Assembly: GCA_964575335.1 (NCBI GenBank) | Contig: CAZNPU010000002.1 | Coordinates: 191,914 to 255,913 of the forward strand | Source of the DNA: CAZNPU01 sp964575335 | GTDB lineage: Bacteria; Planctomycetota; Phycisphaerae; Phycisphaerales; SM1A02 | DNA: 64,000 bases | Reading direction: 5' to 3' | Part shown: piece after piece, positions 54,701-61,721 of the stretch | How the letters are laid out: each line of letters opens with the position of its first letter | Position numbering within the stretch: position 1 is the stretch's first letter | Made by a program: the position numbers and the translations under genes | Notes under the pieces: generated by a model | Told to the model about the DNA's origin: nothing | Databases searched by the model: none | Seen by the model: the letters and a program-made list of their open reading frames with translations, nothing else

Positions 54701-55861
54701 GTACCTGCGCCCGAGTACGCGGACATATGCCTGCAGATGATCGAGTTTGGACGCGGCTCGCTGCTTGAAGAACTCAGCAACGCCTTGCATCGCCGCACCG
54801 GCGTGAAAATCCCCCACACCCCCGGCGAAGCGTGGCGTCCTGATGCGCTGCCTGATTATCTGCGCATGAACTTCAAAGTGGTCGACGCGAAAGGCGAACC
54901 GATCGCCAGCGGCCGCGATTTGTCCCAACTCAAACAGAAAGTGGCGCGCAAAGCAGAAAAACAAAAAGCCGATTCTTCCCTGCCCGGGTTTGAGCGCGAT
55001 CACATTCTCGACTGGGACTTCGACGAACTGCCTGATCGCATCGAGATACAGCGGGCAGGCATCACGCTGTTTGCCTATCCTGCAATCATTGACAACAGCC
55101 ACAGCGTTTCGATTCGCCTGATGGATTCGCCGGAAGCAGCAGCACGCGCGACACGCGCAGGGATTCGCCGCTTGTTCGCACTGCAAGTGCATGACGAACT
55201 GTCGATGCACATTGAATACCTGCCGAACATCGAGGAGATGTGCCTGCAGTTTGCCCCGCTTGGCGAGAGCGAGACGCTCAGGCGAGCGCTGGCAGACTTG
55301 GTTGTTGATCGCGTGTTCATCGGCGATCTGCCCGTCGTGAGCAATGCCAAGGAGTTTCAGCGACGATTACGGAGCGGCTGGATCAACCTCTGGCCGGTTG
55401 CGGGCGAAGTCAGCACGTTGGTGTCACGGATTCTGACGGCTCATCACGACGTCGATCTGCGACTGGCCGATGCAGACAGCCCGTTCTGGGCGGAGTCGAT
55501 TGCTGACATTCGCACGCAGCTTCGTCATCTCTTTCAAAATAACTTCCTGCTCGATACGCCCTTTGAATGGCTGCAGCAGTACCCGCGCTACCTGCAGGCA
55601 ATTCAAATCAGGCTGCATCGCCTCGCCAACGCCGGCCTTTCGCGCGACAGACAGGCGACCGAGGAAATCGCTCGGCATTGGCAGCGCTATGCGGAACGCC
55701 TGCAGCAGCATCGCCTGCACAATGTGCTTGATCCGACACTCGAACAGTATCGCTGGATGATCGAAGAGCTTCGTGTATCGCTGTTTGCTCAGGAACTTCG
55801 CACCCGTGTGCCGGTGTCATCAAAACGCCTGGATAAGTTGTGGGAGCAGGTGCGAATATAA
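51761..55861 (+). CDS. hrpA: ATP-dependent RNA helicase HrpA (DEAH box)
   Basis: 1366 residues if the TTG at 51761 is used; a GTG at 51809 or the ATG at 51872 are alternatives, and similarity to the family begins near ELLARLSQCMLVDQYRLRRRL, so the true start is upstream of 51872. Motifs: GETGSGKTTQLPK (Walker A), IIIDEAHERSLNIDFLLGYL (DEAH), TSATIDPERFSRHF, ILIFLSGEREI, LATNVAETSLTVPGIRYVID and QASANQRAGRCGR. The long C-terminal half carries the HA2, OB-fold and DUF3418 parts (FKADGREYTGPRDRKFHIFP, GVTMIVPLEVLNLI). It resolves stalled or collided ribosomes on mRNA in E. coli. Monocistronic, converging on the transporter gene. Confidence 0.93.
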   Translation: MTAWFSLYSITHLRFVVRAKPELHPHARELLARLSQCMLVDQYRLRRRLQKAFSRRSKTAKNRQASSAEVQPVDDAFFAQISQQIERSVEQRRCREAQRPALVYPDELPIVQRRQEIARAIHENQVVIIAGETGSGKTTQLPKICLELGRGVAGLIGHTQPRRIAARSVAHRIAHEIGSPLGQHVGYKVRFNHTLHQSAYIKLMTDGILLAETQHDPLLLQYDTIIIDEAHERSLNIDFLLGYLKQLLPKRPDLKIIITSATIDPERFSRHFNNAPILEVTGRTYPVTIEYRPVQSEEPDEEDPTMLDAIVAAVEEILNTPEQGQADAHAAGEPARNGDILIFLSGEREIRETAEALKTLQSRHHKTQHKNAARASATAADSQASLEILPLYARLSPQEQQRIFQPHSGRRIVLATNVAETSLTVPGIRYVIDPGFARISRYSANARVQRLPIEPISQASANQRAGRCGRIEAGKCIRLYSEDDYESRPLFTDPEILRANLASVILQMKALKLGAVEKFPFIDPPRPAMIREGYQTLLELGAVNENHHITPLGLELAKLPVDPRIGRMILAAKHERCLREVLIIASALAMQDPRLRPMDAQEQADEAHQQFADDTSDFLSYLKLWNAYHDRAAQLSSSKLRQWCQQHYISYLRMREWYDIHAQLHDLTKELKLRLNRQPARSESIHRALLTGLLGHVGFKADGREYTGPRDRKFHIFPGSGLFKKGPKWIMAAELVQTNRLYARTVARVQPEWIERLAPHLIKRTYSEPHWNRKSAHVEAYEKITLQGLIIVPRRRVHFGPINPQHAREIFIQNALVEGEYDTSAPFFAHNRELIERVRTLEAKIRRRDVMVDPEVIFDFYDRHIPEGVFNGPLFEKWRKQAEADDPKLLFMSRDDLMLYGAEAITAEQFPDSIELHGISLPLEYQLNPGQPDDGVTMIVPLEVLNLIREEQTQWLVPGLLREKIIALIKTLPKYLRRNFVPAPEYADICLQMIEFGRGSLLEELSNALHRRTGVKIPHTPGEAWRPDALPDYLRMNFKVVDAKGEPIASGRDLSQLKQKVARKAEKQKADSSLPGFERDHILDWDFDELPDRIEIQRAGITLFAYPAIIDNSHSVSIRLMDSPEAAARATRAGIRRLFALQVHDELSMHIEYLPNIEEMCLQFAPLGESETLRRALADLVVDRVFIGDLPVVSNAKEFQRRLRSGWINLWPVAGEVSTLVSRILTAHHDVDLRLADADSPFWAESIADIRTQLRHLFQNNFLLDTPFEWLQQYPRYLQAIQIRLHRLANAGLSRDRQATEEIARHWQRYAERLQQHRLHNVLDPTLEQYRWMIEELRVSLFAQELRTRVPVSSKRLDKLWEQVRI

Positions 55862-55943
55862 GATCGATGCAGACAAGGTTCTCTGCGCAACAGCATGAAA
55901 ACAGCGGCCCCCGATAGCTGCAGAGAGGATTTGTTTCTGAGAG

Positions 55944-57122
55944 TTACGCCGATCGCCGCACGGCGAGAAGGAAGCATCCGACCGCGGTGACTGCAAGCAG
56001 AATGAATCCCCACATGTATGAGCCGGTTGCTTCGTACAGCGCGCCGACAGCCAGAGGCGGGAAGAAGCCGCCCAGCCCGCCGGCTGCTCCGACGATGCCA
56101 GTGACGGTGCCAACCGTGGTGGGGAAATACTCCGGCACCAGTTTGAACACCGCGCCGTTGCCCAATCCCAATACCGCAGCAACGCCCAGCGCGCCGATCG
56201 TAAACGTCAGCATGATCGGGCAGGCCATGAACAGCGCGAAGACTGCCGTGGCGGGAAACACCCACAGCAGCACGATGCGGCCGCCAAAACGGTCAGCCAG
56301 CATGCCGCCAATGGGGCGCATGGCCGTCGCCAGCACCACAAAGCCGGCGGTTCGAAAACCTGCATCCTGCAATGTCAGCGAAAACGTGCCGGTGAGGAAT
56401 TTCGGCAGCGATATGCTCATCGCCACAAATCCGCCAAAGGTTAGAAAGTAATACGTGCACAGCACCCAGGTCATGGCGTTTCGAAGCGGCGCAAAGCTCG
56501 CTGCGATGGTGGCTGGCCGCGCAACGCCCGGCGCGTTTTTCGCCAGTGCAGTAAAAATCACCAGCCATATGCCAGTCACCAGAGCAATGCCCCAGAATCC
56601 CCAGGCGTATCCGAATGTTGCTGCCAGCAGCGGCGCGCCGAAAGCAGCCAGCGACTGGCCGATGTTACCCGCGCCGTAGATTCCCAGCGCCATGCCTTGC
56701 TTGTGCGGCGGATACCACCGGCTTGTGAACCCCACGCCAACCGCAAAGCCGGCCAGACCGATACCGACGAAAAACCCGCAAATCAAAAGCTGCCAGTATG
56801 ACTCAGCAAATCCCAGCAGAACACACGGCACGATCGCCAGCGCCATGGTCCAGATGAAAACGATTCGGCCGCCGTAGCGATCTGCCAGCAGTCCCAGCGG
56901 GATGCGGCCGACACTACCCAGCAAGACAGGCAGCGCGATTGCGATCCACGCCTGCAGTTCGCTTAAGCCCATTCGTTCCTGCACGCTGCCGATCATTGCA
57001 GAAACCGATCCGAACACCGCAAAGCACGCAGCAAATGCGCCGGTAGCAAGCGTCAGTTGCAGGGGATTGCCCTGATGATGCACTGGAGAGACAGCGGATG
57101 ATGTTGCAGATGTGGGCATCAT
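55944..57122 (-). CDS. narK: MFS nitrate/nitrite transporter, NarK type
   Basis: 392 residues, 12 membrane segments. The nitrate-nitrite porter signature is present twice: GFAVGVGFTSRWYPPHKQGMA with GIYGAGNIGQS, and GLGNGAVFKLVPEYFP with GIVGAAGGLGGFFPP. The MFS loop motif LGSVGRIPLGLLADRYGGR between segments 2 and 3 is intact. It should import nitrate or exchange nitrate and nitrite. It is the last gene of a minus-strand set with a Rieske protein and small membrane proteins, which suggests use in nitrate respiration. The reductase is not in the window. Confidence 0.9.
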   Translation of the reverse strand: MMPTSATSSAVSPVHHQGNPLQLTLATGAFAACFAVFGSVSAMIGSVQERMGLSELQAWIAIALPVLLGSVGRIPLGLLADRYGGRIVFIWTMALAIVPCVLLGFAESYWQLLICGFFVGIGLAGFAVGVGFTSRWYPPHKQGMALGIYGAGNIGQSLAAFGAPLLAATFGYAWGFWGIALVTGIWLVIFTALAKNAPGVARPATIAASFAPLRNAMTWVLCTYYFLTFGGFVAMSISLPKFLTGTFSLTLQDAGFRTAGFVVLATAMRPIGGMLADRFGGRIVLLWVFPATAVFALFMACPIMLTFTIGALGVAAVLGLGNGAVFKLVPEYFPTTVGTVTGIVGAAGGLGGFFPPLAVGALYEATGSYMWGFILLAVTAVGCFLLAVRRSA

Positions 57123-57158
57123 GGCGGAGTCTTATCGACAGGTTATTGAAGGCAGGCG

Positions 57159-57267
57159 CGCCAAGGTCATAAGGAATGATGACACGATGACACTGTGAAG
57201 AGGTAACAAGATAAGGCCTTGAAATTTGAAGTGACTTACCTTGTTATTGTGTCATCCTGTTATTGAA
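57159..57267. repeat. Heptad-like repeats in inverted orientation
   Basis: Short repeated words of about seven bases (GATGACAC, ATAACAAG, GGTAACA and their complements) run from 57159 to 57205 and then as reverse complement from 57233 to 57267 (e.g. TTACCTTGTTATTGTGTCATCCTG). The two halves can pair over most of their length. They separate the NarK and small membrane-protein genes. Confidence 0.5.
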
Positions 57268-57531
57268 TCATCGCCGCTCTCGCTCCATGCGATACAGGTA
57301 CCGCAGCAGCCCGACATTGAGCAGGAAGCAGAAAAGACTGGAAAACGCTGCAGGCCAGATGACCGACTCATCGCCGCCTAAATACGCGTTCATCGTCGCA
57401 GTCAGCAGCCAGAGCTGGAGAATGACCAGAATCAAAATGAACGCAAGCATGCCGTAGACGACCGTCGTACGCTGCTCGCGAGTGAAGGGACGCTTGGGTG
57501 GGGAAGCGGGTTGTTTGACGGTGCGGCTCAT
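57268..57531 (-). CDS. Small two-helix membrane protein of the nitrate/Rieske set
   Basis: 87 residues from the ATG at 57531. A basic N-terminus rich in Pro/Lys/Arg is followed by two membrane segments (TVVYGMLAFILILVILQLWLL and SSLFCFLLNVGLLRYLYR) joined by TATMNAYLGGDESVIWPAA. Small proteins of this kind (DUF6755-like, as far as I recall) accompany cytochrome b/Rieske and nitrate-reduction genes in planctomycetes. Probably a subunit or assembly factor of a membrane electron-transfer complex. Confidence 0.75.
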   Translation of the reverse strand: MSRTVKQPASPPKRPFTREQRTTVVYGMLAFILILVILQLWLLTATMNAYLGGDESVIWPAAFSSLFCFLLNVGLLRYLYRMERERR

Positions 57532-57586
57532 GGTGTTATGCAGGCAGACAAGAAGATGGGGAGACAAGAGGCATAGAGGCTTCGCC

Positions 57587-57812
57587 TTACTGTGCCTTTC
57601 TGCTCATCGCTGATGTACGATTCTGGTCCGTGATGATCCATTTATCGGAGTGGTTGATCATGCTCACGATCATCCTGATTAACTGCTCATATTCGTTTTT
57701 CAGCCTTTCATCGGTCTCGCGGGCAAGATGACCGCAGGTCACAGCGAATTCAATCCACGTCAGCGAAAGCTTTCTGATAAACCCCCAGATCCCGGTGTGT
57801 CTGAATCCTCAT
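57587..57812 (-). pseudogene. Four-helix-bundle (23S rRNA IVP/S23-like) gene with internal deletion
   Basis: From an ATG at 57812 preceded by GGGGA the frame reads MRIQTHRDLGVYQKAFADVD and stops. This is the usual N-terminus of the four-helix-bundle family (xxxRDLxVYQKAF). In another frame, joined about 16 codons in, the C-terminal part is intact: TWIEFAVTCGHLARETDERL, YEQLIRMIVSMINHSDKWII, ending at 57587. The middle of the protein (about 70 residues with the two central helices) is missing, so it is a deletion remnant. It lies between two genes of the nitrate/Rieske set and interrupts that row. Confidence 0.65.
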
Positions 57813-57894
57813 ATTGCTGTTCCCCTGCTTTCACTGACTTGCAGCCTGCGCTTCTCCCAATCTCCCCCTTCCTTGTCTCTCTATCCCTCATCCC

Positions 57895-58578
57895 TCACAC
57901 CGTCCGCCACTCTACCCCTGTCGCATACACATCGTCGCCGCGAATCTCCAGCAAGATGCGCGGCAGCGGGCGAGGCGGCGGACCAGCGAGCACGCGGCCT
58001 GTCTGCAGGTCGAAATATCCCTCGTGACACGGGCAGTGAATCACGCCTTTCTCCACATCCGGAATCACCGCACAGGCAAGGTGCGTGCACTTCTGGCTGT
58101 AGGCGACCAGCCCCGCGCCATTAGCATCGCCTTCGCTTGTCCTGATCAAAATGCAGTGATCCTCTTCGTTCGGATAACGAAACACAATCGTCTGCCCTAC
58201 CGCCAGCTCACTCAATGACGCAATGCGCTTGATCTCCGGCTGGCCCGCACGTCGCCGCCACCAGTTCTGCGCTGCGATCCAGAACTGGCCGACAACAAAC
58301 GCAAAGCTCGTGAGCACCATGAACTTCGTGAAGTCACGCCGCGCGACGTAGTGATCCTGCGGCCAGTCGATCGGAAAATCCTGCCGCCACTGCGGCTGCT
58401 GGTCCAGCGGCCGGCCATCCGGCGGAATCGTCACCATCTCCGGATCGCGCGCCGCGCGATACACATCCACAGGCGTTGTGCCCGTCAGCCCCTCCCTTTC
58501 GGGGGTGTCGATTCGAATGTCAACGAAACGTGAAGGCGGTTGATCGATGTCGTCGCGATGCACTGAGGGTCCGGCCAT
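57895..58578 (-). CDS. Membrane-anchored Rieske iron-sulfur protein
   Basis: 227 residues from the ATG at 58578. The N-terminal ~100 residues are soluble and Pro/Asp-rich, then one membrane helix (FMVLTSFAFVVGQFWIAAQN), then the Rieske domain with both cluster loops: CTHLAC and CPCHEGYFDLQTG, including the four Cys/His ligands. PPPRPLPRILLEI is the family's Pro loop. It would carry electrons in a cytochrome bc-type complex; cytochrome b is not in the window. It is preceded by a tiny membrane-protein gene and followed by the transporter and two-helix protein, consistent with a nitrogen-oxide respiration cluster. Confidence 0.9.
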   Translation of the reverse strand: MAGPSVHRDDIDQPPSRFVDIRIDTPEREGLTGTTPVDVYRAARDPEMVTIPPDGRPLDQQPQWRQDFPIDWPQDHYVARRDFTKFMVLTSFAFVVGQFWIAAQNWWRRRAGQPEIKRIASLSELAVGQTIVFRYPNEEDHCILIRTSEGDANGAGLVAYSQKCTHLACAVIPDVEKGVIHCPCHEGYFDLQTGRVLAGPPPRPLPRILLEIRGDDVYATGVEWRTV

Positions 58579-58658
58579 GGCAGCATTGTACGAGCCCAGC
58601 CACATCGTGGAAAACCAGAGAAAATTCCGCAAAGTTCAGCTCACGCAGCGTAAGCCGC

Positions 58659-58766
58659 TTACGCAATCGGCGCCAATGCCCACCGGCTGTAGGCAATGAA
58701 CGCCATGAACAGGCCCAAGACGGCACTCATGATGATCGGCCCGACCTCGTCGTACTTGATATGCAC
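58659..58766 (-). CDS. Tiny single-helix membrane protein
   Basis: 35 residues starting at a GTG: VHIKYDEVGPIIMSAVLGLF then MAFIAYSRWALAPIA. The hydrophobic stretch PIIMSAVLGLFMAFIAYS is a clear membrane helix. AAGGAGG lies just upstream but only two bases before the GTG, an unusually short spacing, so the true start is uncertain. It lies 80 bases upstream of the Rieske gene on the same strand. Small one-helix subunits are common in cytochrome complexes, so it may be one here. Confidence 0.45.
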   Translation of the reverse strand: MHIKYDEVGPIIMSAVLGLFMAFIAYSRWALAPIA

Positions 58767-58885
58767 CCCTCCTTCCCGGAGGCGTCGCTTCGCCTCATCG
58801 CCATCGGGCCTGCATCGTCGGAGGTAAAAAGCAGGCGTTGTTGTCGAACGTCTACGGCAGCCCGGTCCAGCGTATGATCTGGAGC

Positions 58886-59362
58886 ATGCGCATCGGCCGA
58901 ATCATTCGCAGAATGCTGCTCACCTTCGGGTTGGTCGTGATTGCGTTGCTGGTGGCGTGGCGACTTCCCGGCTGCGAGATTCATCCGCAAGCGCTCGATT
59001 ATGTCCGGGCCTTTGACGACCCGCCAACGCGCAGCGTGATTGTGGTTGCTGCGTTCGATGGCTGGTCGTTTGGCGTGATTGATTCCTGCACGTATCAGTG
59101 GAGCGGCAGCGACCTGCTGCTGGAGATGCGGCAAAAGTGGTTTGTGGCGCGTGACGGCCGCAGCTCTCGCATCGGCGCGTTTCGAGTACCGTATCCGCCC
59201 GCCGCGACCGGGGCCGGAGCGGTGGCGACGCCGTCGTTCACGCCCACGAGCGTGACGGTTCGCGCAAGCGGCGGGGCCGACCGCAAACAGGGCGAGATCC
59301 AACGGATGCCGGCAGCTTTCAATCCACTGACGCCGATCGTTGATGCGGAAATGCGCGAGTAG
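58886..59362 (+). CDS. Small anchored protein of unknown function
   Basis: 158 residues if the ATG at 58886 is used (58874 and 58913 are alternatives; none has a good ribosome-binding site). A basic N-terminus leads to one membrane helix (LLTFGLVVIALLVAWRLPGC), and the rest is extracytoplasmic: SVIVVAAFDGWSFGVIDSCT and a Pro/Ala/Gly/Thr-rich stretch near residue 110. No motif is recognised. It is divergent from the tiny membrane protein and Rieske genes. Confidence 0.6.
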   Translation: MRIGRIIRRMLLTFGLVVIALLVAWRLPGCEIHPQALDYVRAFDDPPTRSVIVVAAFDGWSFGVIDSCTYQWSGSDLLLEMRQKWFVARDGRSSRIGAFRVPYPPAATGAGAVATPSFTPTSVTVRASGGADRKQGEIQRMPAAFNPLTPIVDAEMRE

Positions 59363-59560
59363 CGCTGGTTGCCTGCAAGCAGGCGGCGCTCGTTGCGCAA
59401 AGCGGCTTGGTCAGGTCGCAACGTTGGCGAGCGCATCATGCGCACCATTCTGTCCTCCGCTTCCTGACGGACCTTCGCGGCGACACGCTGCTTATGCGCA
59501 CGTCGTCAGAAACGTGCGGACCAGACTACGAACTTCCGGGCGACACTCCAAACTTCCGGG

Positions 59561-59640
59561 GATCGTTCCGGGGGTCCGGGGATCGTTCCGGGGGTCCGGG
59601 GATCGTTCCGGGGGTCCGGGGGTCGTTCCGGGGGCCCGGG
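59561..59640. repeat. 20-bp tandem repeat, four units
   Basis: Three identical units GATCGTTCCGGGGGTCCGGG at 59561, 59581 and 59601, and a fourth with three changes at 59621. Degenerate partial units (AACTTCCGGG) precede it. Confidence 0.9.
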
Positions 59641-59710
59641 GGGTCGGATCGGGCTTGCATTTGACGAATTGGGCTTAACATTTGACAAATTGAAGTTGCG
59701 GGCGACATCC

Positions 59711-60020
59711 GCGTTATGCAACTGACGCTCGCGTTATGCAGATGACGTCCGCGTTATGCAGCCAACGTTCGCGTTATGCAACTGACGTCTGCGTTATGCA
59801 GCCGACGTGCGCGTTATGCAGGTGACGTCCGCGTTATGCAGCCAACGTTCGCGTTATGCGGCTGACGTCCGCGTTATGCGGGTGACGTCTGCGTTATGCA
59901 GGTGACGTCTGCGTTATGCAGGTGCCGCCCGCGTGATGCAGTTGGCGCCCGCGTTATGCGGCTGATGTCTGCGTTACGCGGCTGACACCCGCGTTATGCA
60001 ATCGGCGTCGGCGTTATGCA
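59711..60020. repeat. 20-bp tandem repeat, 15 units plus a half, ending at the gap
   Basis: Each unit is GCGTTATGCA (nearly invariant) plus a 10-base variable half of the type GGTGACGTCC. Units start every 20 bases from 59711 to 60011 without a single indel. The array runs into the N-run, so its true length is unknown. Confidence 0.95.
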
Positions 60021-60120
60021 NNNNNNNNNNNNNNNNNNNNNNNNNNNNNNNNNNNNNNNNNNNNNNNNNNNNNNNNNNNNNNNNNNNNNNNNNNNNNNNN
60101 NNNNNNNNNNNNNNNNNNNN
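60021..60120. other. Assembly gap (100 Ns)
   Basis: Exactly 100 Ns, the usual placeholder for a gap of unknown size, placed inside repeated sequence. Confidence 0.99.
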
Positions 60121-60160
60121 CGCACATGCACGGGGCAATCGCGTTCCGCAGGCGACAGCG
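60121..60160 (-). repeat. Repeated small-protein tail, copy 1 (cut by the gap)
   Basis: On the minus strand the sequence next to the gap encodes RDCPVHVR, the same CPVHVR that begins the conserved tail in copies 2 and 3. The plus-strand string GCACATGCACGGGGCAAT is identical in the three copies. The remainder is lost in the Ns. Confidence 0.6.
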
Positions 60161-60168
60161 TGAGTGTG

Positions 60169-60819
60169 CTACGCCAAGATCGAAGCGTAGTTGTCCTTCA
60201 CGAAGGTCAAGAGTGTTGTGTGAGCCTCGCTCAACGTTTCCTTCATTTGCGCCGCATCCACCTTGGTCACCTTTGCAAGCACTTCTTGAACGTACTGGTT
60301 CTCCCAGTTGAGCGAACGCGGTGCGATCATCGAGTAAAGCGCTTGTATTCGATCATGATGCCACAGGATCATCTCGCAAGCGTTTCGACAGTTCGCGTAA
60401 TCCTTGAAGCCGAAGACCTGGCCCTTCGTCACAAGCGAACGGACTTTGGAACTCAAATGTGAACACGGCTTCAAATACTGAAGAAGCAGTTCACCGTCCT
60501 GCGCTCCACTTGCATTGATGTATGCAACTGTGGCTTGATGCTCTGTCCATTCTGGACGTGAATGACTCTCAATACCAATCTTGACCATGCCCACCATCTC
60601 GATGGCTGGAGATATGGCGCTCAGGAACTCATGTACCGAATCAGTAAGCTGGTCGAGGAAGTCGGTTTGCTTCTGCGCCTTGGACTGAGCCTTCCATGTA
60701 TTCAGCGCGCGCCATGCAGTCCACGCGATGACCGCTGTTGCAATCGCAGTAATCCATCCGGGCCAATCCATAGTCGATAGCGTATCCGAAAACGGCGACG
60801 TAACACCGCCACCCATCAA
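60169..60819 (-). CDS. Anchored helical protein of unknown function
   Basis: 216 residues. It starts with an ATGA overlap with the upstream gene (60816-60819), so translation is coupled. One membrane helix near the N-terminus (WPGWITAIATAVIAWTAW) is followed by a Gln/Lys-rich linker and helical sequence (DQLTDSVHEFLSAISPAIEM, CRNACEMILWHHDRIQALYS). No domain is recognised. Base composition is nearer 50% GC than in the core genes, consistent with acquisition. Confidence 0.65.
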   Translation of the reverse strand: MMGGGVTSPFSDTLSTMDWPGWITAIATAVIAWTAWRALNTWKAQSKAQKQTDFLDQLTDSVHEFLSAISPAIEMVGMVKIGIESHSRPEWTEHQATVAYINASGAQDGELLLQYLKPCSHLSSKVRSLVTKGQVFGFKDYANCRNACEMILWHHDRIQALYSMIAPRSLNWENQYVQEVLAKVTKVDAAQMKETLSEAHTTLLTFVKDNYASILA

Positions 60820-61076
60820 ACGATCGCTGTTGCTTGAGGCAGCGTGAACGAGGGCTTGACCTCAACGTACTTCGCCAAGTTCATCGCCTTCTTGATCTCG
60901 GTCAGATACGTTTCCGGCAATCCGGCGCGCACAGTAATGTCCTTTACGGATGCGCCGCTATCTCGAATCTGTTCTGCGAACTTCACGCCAAACAGATGCA
61001 CCATTGTGACGGTCTCGCCATCAGGCGCGTCGTGATACATCTGGCGCAGGGTTGATATCAACTCCATTGTGGTCAT
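60816..61076 (-). CDS. Small HTH-like protein of unknown function
   Basis: 86 residues from the ATG at 61076 (a longer frame to 61142 is possible but unlikely). It is helical throughout: MELISTLRQMYHDAPDGE, FAEQIRDSGASVKDITVRAG and LPETYLTEIKKAMNLAKYVE; the latter part resembles a helix-turn-helix. It lies between the integron-cassette-like gene and the anchored protein on the same strand, all within a few bases of one another. Confidence 0.6.
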   Translation of the reverse strand: MTTMELISTLRQMYHDAPDGETVTMVHLFGVKFAEQIRDSGASVKDITVRAGLPETYLTEIKKAMNLAKYVEVKPSFTLPQATAIV

Positions 61077-61095
61077 CCTGCACCGTCCTTTCTCA

Positions 61096-61434
61096 TCAGA
61101 GGCTTGCAAAGATCGTGCGGAGTTCATCGAGCGACGATTCATTCGTGAAGGAGTGCAAGGGCGTACCTCGAATTGTCCGATCGCGCAATTGGATCGTTTT
61201 GAGTGCGTGGTGATACGCGAGTGCGTATGTGCCGCTTTCGGTGTTGAACCAGAGAACGTTCTTCAAGTCACCGTCTTGGGCCTTCACCTCAATGTCTCCC
61301 ACTTTGCGCCAAATCACAGCCCCGAGCAAGGCGAACGCGATCTTGTCCACCTGCTTGGCATGATGATCCGCACGTCCGACGACGCCGAGAAGGTATTGTT
61401 GCAGTTGATCGATTTCAGTGAGTGCGACTTTCAT
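61096..61434 (-). CDS. Small protein resembling 'integron gene cassette' proteins
   Basis: 112 residues. The pattern ADHHAKQVDKIAFALLGAVIW, KNVLWFNTESGTYALAYHHA and TPLHSFTNESSLDELRTIFA follows a family that, from memory, is annotated as integron gene cassette protein or hypothetical and is spread by mobile elements. The function is unknown. First gene of a three-gene minus-strand operon. The start is the first ATG. Confidence 0.55.
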   Translation of the reverse strand: MKVALTEIDQLQQYLLGVVGRADHHAKQVDKIAFALLGAVIWRKVGDIEVKAQDGDLKNVLWFNTESGTYALAYHHALKTIQLRDRTIRGTPLHSFTNESSLDELRTIFASL

Positions 61435-61511
61435 AGTGAAATGCCTCCAATATGCGATTCTAGACCTCCACCCCAGCTGGTCATGTCGCTTCTACAGCAA
61501 TCGAAGACACG

Positions 61512-61637
61512 TCAGATCGCCACCTCCGCATACGGATCATCAGCCATCACAGGCACCGGCACTCGTTCTGCTCCATCGCCAATCACGTTCAAGCGCACAT
61601 GCACGGGGCAATGTGGGGGCTGCTCAAAGCGGCTCAT
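61512..61637 (-). CDS. Repeated small open frame, copy 2 (intact)
   Basis: 41 residues: a short non-conserved start (MSRFEQPP), then HCPVHVRLNVIGDGAERVP, VPVM and DDPYAEVAI at the end. The tail from HCPVHV to the stop is shared with copies at 60121, 63168 and 63897. It may be a real small protein or the detached C-terminus of a larger gene. Downstream on this strand comes the three-gene operon. Confidence 0.4.
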   Translation of the reverse strand: MSRFEQPPHCPVHVRLNVIGDGAERVPVPVMADDPYAEVAI

Positions 61638-61721
61638 TCGCGATGCTGATTAGCAATTGCCGCCTCGAATGAGCGATTCAGCGAGGAAGATTGATTAAAA
61701 GCTCCAGCAAGTGCTAATAGT

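Larger units (their letters stand above)
59363..60168. other. Non-coding stretch with two minisatellites and an assembly gap
   Basis: About 800 bases between the anchored protein gene and the accessory operon. It holds the 20-bp repeats at 59561-59640 and 59711-60020, the N-run at 60021-60120 and a partial copy of the repeated small-protein tail at 60121-60160. No gene is supported. Confidence 0.6.

Noticed and set aside
59407..59708. Frames through the GATCGTTCC repeat (Gly/Arg/Pro-rich)
   Set aside because: Products simply translate the minisatellite and have no start signals.
59711..60020. CRISPR array
   Set aside because: The unit is 20 bases with an invariant and a variable half, no 28-37 base repeats, no unique spacers of normal length and no cas genes.
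59711..61434. Integron attC sites (GTTATGC-like cores plus a cassette-type protein)
   Set aside because: The units lack the complementary RYYYAAC core and the imperfect palindrome of 57 bases or more, and no integrase is present.
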